The translations under genes and the position numbers were made by a program. 17,167 nucleotides of DNA from Dictyocoela muelleri (taxonomy: Eukaryota; Microsporidia). The stretch covers positions 1-17,167 of the forward strand of contig SDVU01000217.1 in the NCBI GenBank assembly GCA_016256075.1, read 5' to 3'. Each line of letters opens with the position of its first letter. Position 1 is the first letter of the stretch. The notes below the pieces were generated by a model. The model made no database searches and was not told the DNA's origin. It saw only the letters and a list, made by a program, of their open reading frames with translations. Positions 1 to 7,768 of the stretch are shown one piece after another.

Positions 1-700
1 AAATTTCGCTTATGTTTCAATATTGTCGTTTCTCTTCTCAATATGACTTTAGGGTTAGACTAAACCGTTGTAGAACCACTTTTTGTTTTGGGATTGACAA
101 AATTTAAAGAATGGTTCACAGTAAAATGATTATACCCTCTTTCAGACAAACTAATATAAGATCTCCACATATCTAAAACTATATAAGACCTTTTTATAAT
201 ATGAAACTCAGTAAATTCGTATTATTGTATTAGCGCTTTCATTTTTTGCTTCTTTATAAAAAAATCTTAATTTTCTAAATTTTTAAGCCACCGATTACCA
301 ATAATGGCTTGTTCCATCTACATCTAAAATATTATTTCCTGTTAAACAATGATTTATCAACCTGTACCTCACAACCGATACCTCCTATTTTTTATCATTC
401 TCAAGAAAATCATACAACCAAGCAGTCTTAAGATGTTTTTTGTAATGGTAATAGGTATATATTTTGAGGCGTAGATAATGAATTGCTTTTTTATCACTGA
501 TATTTTTATGGAAATATAAAAATGTTAATTTTATAAATTTTAATAAATCTATATGACAATCGAATAAAAAACTTTGATCATAAATCGGCCATCGATTTCT
601 ACACTTATAAATACATCGTCAGCTATATTTTGCGTTTAAGTTAGATCTTTTTTCAATTTCATTATCGTTCTACGCTTTTTACATTTCATTATTGATTTTA
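1..700 (-). pseudogene. Merlin/IS1595 (ISXO2-like) transposase relic
   Basis: This is a decayed cut-and-paste DNA transposase, identified by reading the minus strand in pieces. Around 640-387 an open stretch of about 80 codons reads like the region after the zinc ribbon, starting with KCRNRWPIYDQSFLFD. Around 370-340 a piece resembling the first catalytic motif appears (EVQVDKSLF, where the family normally has IDES). Around 175-80 the typical second block is seen, [20 protein letters not shown] followed by [10 protein letters not shown], which carries the second catalytic Asp. The pieces lie in different frames and carry several stops, so the gene is dead. The 3' end, with the expected catalytic Glu region, is degraded or lies left of the window. 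The inverted repeats of the element were not found. The family assignment rests on the WRSY/VNHS.NFVNP signature; the exact subfamily is uncertain, and it differs from the other three Merlin copies here. Confidence 0.72.
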
Positions 701-873
701 TAATCTTAAACCAAAGTAAAAATAAAAATTGTCTTTTTTTTCATATAGAAATTGTGATCTCATGACATATCCACTTATTAATGTTTTTTAGAGGTCTTGG
801 CTTGAGTAAAAAAATTTTTGTTTTTATTTTTTTGTAAAAAAAGAGTTTTACCAAAAAAAGTTTTTTTTTACAC

Positions 874-1157
874 GAATGACTCAAAATTACACACTAAAAA
901 GTGATCAGAAAATAAGAATAAATATGTTTTTAAAAGTATCTCGAGAATTTTCTAGCGAAAATCAAATTATTTATAAATTTTGATACTTAAAATAATATTA
1001 TATACGATAAAAATCGTCGATTTTTATCGTATATAATATTATTTTAAGAATCAAAATTTATGAATGATTTGATTTTCGCTAAAAACTCTGCGAGATCCCA
1101 GTAAAAACATATTTATCTTTTTTTATTACATTTTAGGGTGTAATTCCTAGTCAAATG
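874..1157. repeat. Long foldback (palindrome), about 140-bp arms
   Basis: The left arm (about 874-1016) and right arm (about 1018-1157) are reverse complements with only scattered mismatches, separated by one base at 1017. The central 60 bases or so on each side are nearly perfect (core TATACGATAAAAATCG). The outer ends pair GAATGACTC...AATTACAC with GTGTAATTC...GTCAAAT. There is no coding capacity. The shape fits a foldback-type MITE or a recent inverted duplication. No clear target-site duplication was seen. Confidence 0.9.
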
Positions 1158-1189
1158 GGGGAGTAAGTACCTAATTTTAAATTCTGGGA

Positions 1190-1440
1190 AAATTATATCT
1201 CAGTGGTTTTCGTTCGTCTTTAATGAACTAATGCTTATCAAGAATTTGGTGTAGAAAGCTTCATGTTTAGCACAATTTTTATTGTGGATATCATGTTATT
1301 TTCTAATTAACATCGCATCATTACCAGAATTAATAATCATCCCTTTACATTTTTTGTTTACACATCTCCAATAAGATGTTTCGTTAGTTTTTCTGTGGAT
1401 ATTATAGCATATTCATCATAAAGATGTTTCTTCTAGCCTC
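1190..1440 (-). pseudogene. FLYWCH zinc-finger fragment of a MULE transposase
   Basis: On the minus strand a short frame reads TNETSYWRCVNKKCKGMIIN, then SGNDAMLIRK, a stop, and HDIHNKNCAKHEA. The YWRC...KC...H...H spacing is that of a FLYWCH zinc finger, the DNA-binding domain usually found at the N-terminus of Mutator-like (MULE) transposases. The WRC lies near 1362-1373 and the final histidine near 1258-1265. The upstream residues (DEYA) continue in another frame, so there is at least one frameshift besides the in-frame stop. No catalytic MULE core follows: the foldback at 874-1157 sits where it should be. A host FLYWCH protein is a less likely alternative. Confidence 0.55.
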
Positions 1441-1500
1441 TTTTACTTTTTATGATTATTATTTCTTATGTTTCATAAGGGTTATTAAATTTGTGACTAA

Positions 1501-1538
1501 AAAGCGGCGTTTCGCCACAATGTGGCAAAACGCCGTTT
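1501..1538. repeat. GC-rich 38-bp hairpin
   Basis: The arms AAGCGGCGTTTCGCCACA (1502-1519) and TGTGGCAAAACGCCGTTT (1521-1538) are reverse complements apart from two positions, with a one-base centre. It stands out for its GC content in AT-rich surroundings. It could be a terminator-like structure, a short foldback or a transposon end; the function is unknown. Confidence 0.85.
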
Positions 1539-1540
1539 GA

Positions 1541-1728
1541 CGCATCCTCCACGACTATTTCTAATATACCAATTTCTTCGATCTTCATTTTATTTAGAAC
1601 ATCACGTATTAAATTTCATACAGACTCAATAGCGCATGAAGTAACTTTATATTCTCTTTTTGGGCCTTGTTCGATTTTATGCCAACCACTAAAGTAGCTA
1701 CCTGGAATTTTATTTTTTTTATTTCTAA
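1541..1728 (-). other. Unrecognised degraded reading frame
   Basis: The minus strand reads open from about 1728 to a TGA at 1616-1618 (including GSYFSGWHKIEQGPKREYKV), then continues open in the same frame down to the hairpin at 1501-1538 (NLIRDVLNKMKIEEIGILEI). Its composition is less biased than random AT-rich DNA and looks coding. I do not recognise the family, and no catalytic motif is visible. It may be a relic of a gene or transposon. Confidence 0.25.
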
Positions 1729-1772
1729 TATTTAATATCCAATGGTTTTAAAAACATGTTTAAATAAAAATG

Positions 1773-1845
1773 GGCCAGATAGCTCAGTGGTTAACACTCT
1801 TGAATGTAAAATTTAAGTATCGTGGTTCGAATCCCGCTGAGGTCA
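1773..1845 (+). pseudogene. tRNA-like sequence with pol III A and B boxes
   Basis: The sequence contains a perfect-looking A box, TAGCTCAGTGG (1780-1790), and B box, GGTTCGAATCC (1824-1834), 33 bases apart, as in tRNA genes. A 5-bp anticodon-like stem (CTTGA with TTAAG, one G-T pair) is present around 1799-1817. The fold is otherwise poor: the acceptor ends pair only partly, three of five T-stem pairs fail and the D stem is disrupted. No run of four or more T follows directly. It therefore looks like a tRNA-derived repeat rather than a working tRNA. A related copy lies at 3716-3767, which supports a SINE-like head. Confidence 0.6.
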
Positions 1846-1939
1846 CTCTTTAATAAATAATAAGGGAATGACATTAGCGGTCAAAAACTATAGAAATATA
1901 GTTTAATATACAGCTGTTCCAGTGTGGTATAGCTGTTAA

Positions 1940-2232
1940 GACTTGATATAATATGACAATGAAGCAGAAGGGACTCCCCTAGGTGTGGGGATAAGTGCAG
2001 CAACGCATCTCGGCAAAAAAAGTAACGAAAAGAAAAATCATGAAAAGCCACTAATTACCTGCATTCTGCCGAGTCATTGATAAAACGAAAATCGCGTATA
2101 CAGCTGGGCTTCTGGGTAGCTTAGGAAGTGACTTATTATTGGAACACCATGAACCAAAGATCACAGATCAACGGTAGGAGACAGCTCTCTAGGTTAGCAG
2201 CTATAGATGTTGTCAGCATGTAATATATGTGA
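1940..2232 (+). repeat. Dispersed ~290-bp repeat, copy 1
   Basis: This block is clearly related, in the same orientation, to 9375-9665. Shared runs include CGCATCTCGGCAAAAA, GCCACTAATTACCT, GTCATTGATAAAACGAA, TCGCGTATACAGCTGGGCTT, ACGGTAGGAGACA and CTATAGATGTTGTCA. It is more GC-rich than its surroundings. All frames are broken and no protein is recognised. It begins about 95 bases after the tRNA-like sequence, so it could be the body of a tRNA-headed SINE or the 3' end of a LINE; neither is proven. Confidence 0.85.
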
Positions 2233-2601
2233 TATAATATATAAAGCTAGTTCAAAATATTCCTACGGAACAATTTGATCCTTTTTTTTTGAAAAAAAAA
2301 TTAATTTTTAAAAAAGAAGCAAAAATTAGTTTTAAAGTTTTTAAAAAATATACCGTCATTTAATAAATCAATGAAATTAAATTAATACTAGACCCATCAC
2401 TTCTATATGTATTCATTACTAATTATTATTTACAATTGTTTTAAATAAAGAAAATGTAAAAAAAGAAAACTTGATTTTAATCCTAATTTTAAAGTCTTAA
2501 CTGCCAATCTAAATAGCCCTTAAAATTTTTTTGTAAAAAAATCATTAAAACAATTTATGATTTTCAAAAACTTTTTTAAAAAATTCATAAATCTCAGGAA
2601 G
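2233..2601. other. AT-rich intergenic stretch, no gene seen
   Basis: This is low-complexity AT-rich DNA with long A and T runs (for example near 2281-2320) leading up to the start of the 326-residue gene. It presumably holds that gene's promoter, but no TATA box can be singled out in such AT-rich sequence. Confidence 0.5.
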
Positions 2602-2605
2602 CCCC
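2602..2605 (+). promoter_or_regulatory. CCCC tract immediately before the ATG
   Basis: Four C residues directly precede the start codon at 2606, inside otherwise AT-rich sequence. A CCC-like motif next to the start codon is a described feature of microsporidian genes, where 5' leaders are very short. It supports both the chosen start and the suggested lineage, but a four-base motif may be chance. Confidence 0.4.
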
Positions 2606-3586
2606 ATGTCAAAACTAACCATCAATGGAATTAGGATAAAAAACAACGAAATCCAAATAGTCACAGACGACAATTGTGAAAATTGGAAGTCAATGTCAGA
2701 AATTGACTACATTACTATGAACGAGTTTGTTACACAATTGATTAACGATAACGAACAGATCATCAAGCGAATGAATAAAGATATTCCCGAAAATACAGGT
2801 ATACGAACATCAGAAAAGCAGAGGATTGTGGATTATGGTAATAGTGATATTAAAATTAAAACTGAAAATCCATTTGTTACCTCTAGTTTTGTTTATGATG
2901 AAGATGTTGGTTTTGAGACTGAAAAAACTGAAGATGAGGATGCTATTATAGGTGCTGATATTGATTATAAAATCAAAAAGAAAGAAAAGCGATTGGAGAA
3001 ACTTAGAAGAATTGAGAGGAATAAAGAATTAGAACGAGAAAGAATGGAAATTGCAAAACTTAATCATCCGATAAATGTAAATTTAATGAAACTTAAAAAG
3101 AAAAGTTTTATAAAAGATAGAGATGCGTCTGAGAGATCAAGAAAACGAAAAAATAAAACGAGATTACGAAATGATAATTTATATGAGGATTCATTGAATG
3201 AAGATGACTATGATGATGAACCTTTCAGAGAACCAATTTTTTTCAATAGAAAAATAAAAAGGATATTGAATAGACATGTATTTTTTGAGATTGAAAGCCC
3301 TATGATAAAAAATAAGGTCGTTATTTCTTTAAAGGTAAAGAGATCGCAATTTATAAAAAATGATCAAAAATTTGAAGAATTAAAAAATAATATCCTTTTA
3401 AATGATGATGAATCAGATGATGAAAATAATCATTCAGATAAAGAAAATCTGGATCTTGATAATATGGTTAGAAATGTTACAATAAGTAAAAACAAACTTC
3501 ATGTTGAAGAATTAGAAATTACTGAAGAACCTATTAATTTTTTTAATCTTGCTCGCAATGATGAAGACGATAGCAGTGTTAATTAA
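2606..3586 (+). CDS. Hypothetical 326-residue charged protein
   Basis: This is the only long intact gene in the window that is not transposon-derived. I do not recognise the family. Residues 1-60 look like a small ordered region (NGIRIKNNEIQIVTDD), and residues 90-120 are acidic. Residues 121-152 are a strongly charged helix likely to form a coiled coil (KKKEKRLEKLRRIERNKELE). Residues 160-190 are very basic (MKLKKKSF, RSRKRKNKTRLR) and resemble a nuclear localisation signal. Two acidic clusters follow at 196-206 and 267-280 (NDDESDDENNHSDKEN), separated by a more hydrophobic part at 208-260. There are no signal peptide, membrane segments or cysteine clusters. The start is favoured by the adjacent CCCC tract. 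The layout suggests a nuclear or nucleolar scaffold or transcription-related protein, which is inference from composition only. No intron is evident, and its neighbours are repeats on both sides. Confidence 0.8.
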   Translation: MSKLTINGIRIKNNEIQIVTDDNCENWKSMSEIDYITMNEFVTQLINDNEQIIKRMNKDIPENTGIRTSEKQRIVDYGNSDIKIKTENPFVTSSFVYDEDVGFETEKTEDEDAIIGADIDYKIKKKEKRLEKLRRIERNKELERERMEIAKLNHPINVNLMKLKKKSFIKDRDASERSRKRKNKTRLRNDNLYEDSLNEDDYDDEPFREPIFFNRKIKRILNRHVFFEIESPMIKNKVVISLKVKRSQFIKNDQKFEELKNNILLNDDESDDENNHSDKENLDLDNMVRNVTISKNKLHVEELEITEEPINFFNLARNDEDDSSVN

Positions 3587-3715
3587 AAGCTATTATTTTA
3601 TTAATTTCCCATATCTTTATTGAAAATTTTAAATAACAACAGGTTAATTGTTAAGTGTTATGAGTTTCTGAATTTCAGAGCTTTAGACTTTTATTTTTGC
3701 CTTTTTTTATTTGTA

Positions 3716-3767
3716 GGCCAGATACCTCAGCGTTAACACTCTTGAATGTAACATTTAAGTATTGTTG
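3716..3767 (+). pseudogene. Truncated tRNA-like copy 2
   Basis: From GGCCAGATA through AACACTCTTGAATGTAA and ATTTAAGTAT this closely matches 1773-1823. The A box is damaged (ACCTCAGCG), and similarity stops just before the B box, where Merlin element 1 begins. Two related copies make this a repeat family, not a single tRNA gene. The missing half is not found beyond the right end of Merlin 1. Confidence 0.6.
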
Positions 3768-3795
3768 GAGTGAAGTAAAGCAAAATTGAAAAAAA

Positions 3796-4404
3796 GTGGC
3801 TTATACTAAAAAATTACAAAATACCCTTATGACATACAATGAAAATGGTTTAATTAACATCTTTCATATGTTTTTAGTTGAATTATTACAAAGAAAGCGT
3901 TGTGATGGATGTCAAGGTGTGTCATATCTTTCCAATACTGAGAAACTGATGATGAGGTGCCGATGGTCGATTTGTGGGAGACGGATATCTATTTTTAAGA
4001 ATATACCATTTTTCTCCTCCAAGCTTTGTATTTGGACTAAGCTTAAAATAATAAGGTATTGGTTGATCGGCATTGATTTACGAGTTATGGTAGAGTTGTA
4101 AAGTGTCTCCAGGCAAACCATCTCGTCTAACTTTCAAAGACTTGTGTCCACAGTATCAAATAAATATTGTAAAAAAAAATCCTATAGGTGGTCTGGGTGT
4201 AATTGTTGAGATTGATGAGTCTATGATCGGAACCCGCAAATATAATATGGTCATCACATTGAAGGTGTTTAGATACTTGTGATGGTAGAGAGAAGCTCTA
4301 ATCGAAGAATAGTCATAATATCAGTCGAAAGAAGAGATGCCTCCACATTGATTCCTCTTATAGAGAGATATGAAAACGAGGAATTATTGTATATACTGAA
4401 GATG
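3796..4404 (+). pseudogene. Merlin element 1 transposase, N-terminal part
   Basis: A DDE transposase of the Merlin/IS1595 (ISXO2-like) family, which cuts and pastes its own element. The first 101 codons hold a zinc ribbon (RCDGC ... MRCRWSICGRR) and a helix-turn-helix-like part (KIIRYWLIGIDLRVMVEL), then stop at 4101. Coding similarity resumes in another frame with VEIDESMIGTRKYN near 4205-4240, carrying the first catalytic Asp. In further frames follow VMVERSSNRRIVIISVERRD, ASTLIPLIERY and YTED, the last near the second Asp. The reading then runs into the left end of the nested MULE. At least three frame changes are needed to follow the protein, besides the insertion, so it is inactive. The apparent start lacks an ordinary ATG: the frame opens at GTG. 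Confidence 0.75.
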
Positions 4405-5990
4405 ATGAAGGCATTTTTCGGGGTGGGTGGTGTCGTTTTTACCTAAAAAACGACGAAAATTTAAATTTAAATAAATAATAAAAAATATCAAAAATAAAAA
4501 ATTCTAATAATAAGATATTCTTAAAATAAAAAAATATAAAAAAATGAAAATCACCTATTTTATTTTACTTTTCCAAATACAATTCAAATAACTTTTCAAT
4601 GCTTTCGAAAAATCCATAGCCAAAATAATAATTATAATTCAATTTTATATTTCTTCTTAAACATTCTTTTCGTCTGATTGAAAATTCGCCTCTTTTTAGA
4701 TTTTGGATATTAAGTTCATGAGGGGTTTCTTCTAGTTTCCCAATTTCTATAACCCTGACTAAATTCATTTTTTTTTCTGCTGATTTAATAATTTATATGT
4801 CGATGATATGCTTCTCAGCTATTGGTAGTTGTGAGGATATTTTCTTTAACACGGTCATATACGTTCTAAAAATCTCTATTTTTAATTTTATTATCAAAAT
4901 TTTCAATAAAATTTTATTTAAAATATTTTATAATTATATCATAAATATTATTATCTTCCTTGATAATTATAATTTTTTCAAATCCAACCACAATTTTTTA
5001 TTTTAGAACATATCTTAAAATTAATAAATATTTTACAAATTTTCTGGTGTTTTCATTAATTTTATATATCCCAATCAACTGATTTTTTTTTAAAAAATTA
5101 ACAACGGGTTGATTAAAATGAAAATTACAACCATTAATTTTAGTATTAGAGAAAATGGTTTGAATTGAATTGAAAACGGCAATTCAAAGTCAATAATGAA
5201 AACATCAGGACCTTTTTTCAGAAAAGTAAATATTTTTCATAAAGCTTCTGTATACGATTTTTGTGATTTAGAATTTTATTATTTTTACTAATGGAATCAT
5301 ATTTCCGAAAACATCGCCATGTATAATGTATAGTTGCCGAAACCCTTTAGGAGAACTATAAAATGTGCCATAAGCCAGCTAAACTTTAGAAACACTTAAT
5401 AATTCGAAATTGTATTTTGTAGCAAAGATTAAAAATCGATCTTTTTGTTTTGTTCCAGAACTATATTGTAAAAATATTTCATTGTCGTATGTGATTTTTT
5501 GAAATTAATAAATTTCATAAGTTTCAATAGTTTTATATGTTTTTGTTCTTATTTTAAAAAATAATCTCGCATACTTTGGTACTGACTCATGTGACAATAT
5601 TTTATAGTAGGAATATTTACGCATAGCTTTATTTAAAGATTCAATAAACCCCTCACTACTTATTGTTGCACTTTCATTCAATTGGTGATTTACATTCATT
5701 TTTTTAATTCGTTCTTCTTCTTTTTCGTGCCAATGTTCAATACATTTCAAAATTTTAGTAATCTCTTTATCTGTACGTAATCGCCCCGGACAATCACGGC
5801 GAAAACATCTCCAACTTACAAATTTTTTGATGTAGTATCATGATTATAAATGTAATCATTAAAAATCATCTGAATTTAACCGTTTTCTTTCTGTGAATTC
5901 ATAATTTTGATTTTTTCCATGGGTAAAAATTTCGTCGTTTTTTCTTTAAAAACGACAATCTCCAAAACCGAAAAAATGCTTTCGGTATTT
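4405..5990 (-). mobile_element. MULE DNA transposon nested in Merlin 1
   Basis: Terminal inverted repeats of about 50 bp lie at 4411-4460 and about 5921-5980: GCATTTTTCGG, then TGTCGTTTTTA and AAAAAACGACGAAA, appear in inverted order on the right. Each repeat contains its own small hairpin (4432-4454 and 5934-5956). The element interrupts the Merlin 1 transposase just after its second catalytic block; the host reading resumes at about 6006. A possible degenerate 10-bp duplication, GAAGATGATG on the left and GGGGATGGTG on the right (7 of 10 match), fits the 8-10 bp typical of MULEs, but the exact right terminus is uncertain. It encodes a broken transposase on the minus strand. Confidence 0.78.
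4565..5920 (-). pseudogene. MULE transposase pseudogene
   Basis: A Mutator-like transposase read from right to left. It may begin at an ATG at 5918-5920 (MEKIKIMNSQKENG). A FLYWCH-type zinc finger follows (SWRCFRRDCPGRLRTD, about 5815-5770). An open frame at 5750-5505 corresponds to the spacer before the catalytic core. Then comes a core motif with the first Asp (LYIIHGDVFGNMIPLV, about 5335-5285). The CxxH region is NGCNFHFNQ with LIGIYKINENTRKFVKYL (about 5165-5000). Near the end are TTTNSxEAYHRHIN (about 4840-4795) and a C-terminal piece, 4768-4565 (KRGEFSIRRKECLRRN). Several stops and frameshifts separate these pieces. The order and motifs match the MULE family well; activity is lost. The cargo is only the transposase. 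Confidence 0.8.
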
Positions 5991-6005
5991 TTTCTTTTTG
6001 GGGAT

Positions 6006-6242
6006 GGTGGGGATATTTTTCTTTAAGTGCACATGGCTATATTCATTTTACAGTTAACCATTGCCATCACTTTGTAGATCCTTTGCCGGTGTTCACACAA
6101 ACACTATTGAAAAGAATTGAGCAGCGTTAAAAAGACATGCGGCTCATAGATGTTTTAGTATTGAGTTTTTAGAAAGGCATCTACTCAGGTTCATGATTGT
6201 AAGGAATGAAAAATGTAGTTTGAAGACTATATTAGATTTATA
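6006..6242 (+). pseudogene. Merlin element 1 transposase, C-terminal part
   Basis: The reading resumes after the nested MULE with WGYFSLSAHGYIHFTVNH and CHHFVDP (6007-6085), the block that normally follows the second catalytic Asp in Merlin/IS1595 transposases. In another frame follow HTNTIEKN, holding the family's catalytic Glu, then AALKRHAAHRCFSIEFLERH and LLRFM. At least one frameshift and one stop are present. Together with 3796-4404 this accounts for nearly the whole length of a typical transposase of about 300 residues. Confidence 0.72.
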
Positions 6243-6346
6243 ATATGAATAAAATAAAAAAAAAATTTCTGATCATTGGGAAAAAGAGTTATTTATTGAT
6301 TTTTTAGTATAAGCCACATTTTTTTGCAATTTTGCTTAACTTACTC

Positions 6347-7768
6347 GGATCAAGTAAAAAAAATGCCCCCAGGGGCAGAATATTTACTTGTGAAATTTTA
6401 GGGGGCAGATAATTTACAAGTGCAAATTTAGATCAAAAATACAAAAAAATGCATTGAATTATATTTTAATAAATATAACTAAAATAAATGATCTAAAAAA
6501 TTGTTTATTAGAATAAAGTAATATGGTTTGAAAAAATTAACTAAAATCAAATATTCATTTGTGATGTCAATAAAGACTATAATTACTTTAATAGTTTGAT
6601 TTAATTATGTTATAAAGATGTAAAATTTGTATTTAATTCTAGATACTACATATTCTTTGTTTTATTTTTGAAAAATTTTACCCTTATGTTATTGTCGGTA
6701 TATGAAAATGATGTTAGACCGCTCTTAAACGCGGATGATAATTCCATTATTGAGTTTTTTAAGGCTCATAGAATTATTAAATCATCCTGTAAATGTGTTT
6801 ATTATCACGAAGATATGTCCTGGACAATTAAAACCAATTCAGGTGATGGTTCCGTTTGGAAATAAAATATTGCAGTTTGTAATAAATACAAAATACATTA
6901 ACCATTCGGACTGGTTCTTTGCTAGCTATCTCGACAATTTCACTGCGAAAATGGGTAGAAATACTTTACAGGTGGTCAGATGGCGATGGTATAAATGACA
7001 TCATGAAATCGATTAGTGTCACTAAACCTACTATTTGCAACATTTTAAAAGCTTTAAGAAGTTGCATTGACAATTATTTTATAAATAATCCCGTCAAACT
7101 AGGGGACATGGTGTGTTTTACAAATTGATGAAAGTTTGTTTTGTCATAAGCAAAAATATCACCCGGCCGAGTACCATCATCTCAAATATAGGTGTTTGGT
7201 ATTGTTGATACAAGTTTTGTTCCGGCTAGAGGTTTTATATATGTGCTTCAAAATAGATCCAGTAGTACTTTACTCCATTTGATTCAGAAGGTTGTTTTAC
7301 CTGAATCAACCATTTATTCCGATGAATGGAGGGCGTACAATCAGATTCAAACACTTGGTTATCAGCATGAAACTGTTAACCATACCCTTAATTTTGTGAA
7401 TCCGGTTAATGGTATTCACACTCAAAATATTGAGTCTTATTGGTCAAAGTAAAAAATTGGCTAAAGAGTAAGAAAGGATCAAAAGGGAGTTTTTATCTGG
7501 ATATCTTAAAGAATTCATGTGGCGTGATAATATTCCGGGTGATAATTTTTATAAGTTAATCTATTTAATAAGGGATAACCGGAATGAATAAACTTAAGTT
7601 TAAGAATTTTTTTAAATATTTCTTTTTAAAATAAAAGGCTTATAATTTAAAATATGATTTAATAATATATACAGTTATTTTTGGCCCGGGGCAAATTTTT
7701 TCTTGTGTTTTTTCAGGGGGCAAATTTTTTACCAGTGTGTTTTAAGGGACAATTTTTTTACCTGATCA
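6347..7768 (+). mobile_element. Merlin/IS1595 element 2
   Basis: The left end (GGATCAAGTAAAAAAAATG from 6347) and the reverse complement of the right end (TGATCAGGTAAAAAAATTG ending 7768) are terminal inverted repeats. Both ends then carry iterated blocks of about 30 bp, each a GC core (CCCCCAGGGGCAG, AGGGGGCAG, or GGGGCAAATT) followed by an ACTTGTGAAATTT-like tract. There are two or three blocks per end, probably transposase binding sites. The element is about 1.4 kb and holds a broken transposase. No flanking 8-bp duplication is seen. Its left end abuts Merlin element 1 and its right end abuts the satellite at 7769. Confidence 0.8.
6668..7590 (+). pseudogene. Merlin element 2 transposase pseudogene
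   Basis: A Merlin/IS1595 transposase broken into overlapping frames. 6668-6865 gives the N-terminus with the first zinc-ribbon cysteines (IKSSCKCVYYHEDMSW). About 6898-6998 continues in the next frame (HSDWFFASYLDNFTAKMGRN). 6960-7128 gives the helix-turn-helix-like part (RWSDGDGINDIMKSISVTKP, TICNILKALR). The first catalytic block, VLQIDESLFCHKQKYH, lies near 7115-7160. 7192-7452 is the best-preserved stretch: FGIVDTSFVPARGFIYVL, STIYSDEWRAYNQ with the second Asp, VNHTLNFVNPVNGIHTQNIE with the catalytic Glu, and SYW. A tail GYLKEFMWRDNIPGDNFYKL ends near 7590. About five frameshifts are needed to follow it. All three catalytic residues and the YW/MW tryptophans are kept, so the decay looks mainly like small indels. 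Confidence 0.82.

Larger units (their letters stand above)
3768..6346 (+). mobile_element. Merlin/IS1595 element 1, split by a nested MULE
   Basis: The left end (from 3768, GAGTGAAGTAAAGCAAAATT) and the reverse complement of the right end (ending 6346, GAGTAAGTTAAGCAAAATTG) are matching terminal inverted repeats. The match continues through GTGGCTTATACTAAAAAAT, giving about 45-50 bp. Without the inserted MULE the element would be about 1 kb, a normal length for this family. The left end cuts a tRNA-like sequence and the right end abuts Merlin element 2 with no spacer. No target-site duplication is visible. The transposase inside is broken. Confidence 0.8.

Noticed and set aside
1773-1845. Functional tRNA gene (Tyr-like GTA anticodon considered)
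   Set aside because: Three T-stem pairs fail, the D stem is disrupted, the acceptor stem is only partly paired, and a second degraded copy exists.
2606-3586. Assignment of the 326-residue protein to a named transcription or chromatin factor
   Set aside because: Charged, low-complexity segments resemble many nuclear proteins; no specific motif supports a name.
3912-4121. Minus-strand frame of 69 codons
   Set aside because: It is antisense to the zinc-ribbon part of the Merlin 1 transposase; no independent signature.
4797-5006. Plus-strand frame of 69 codons rich in Phe, Ile and Asn
   Set aside because: It lies antisense to the MULE transposase core and has the bias expected of AT-rich DNA; it is not a credible membrane protein.
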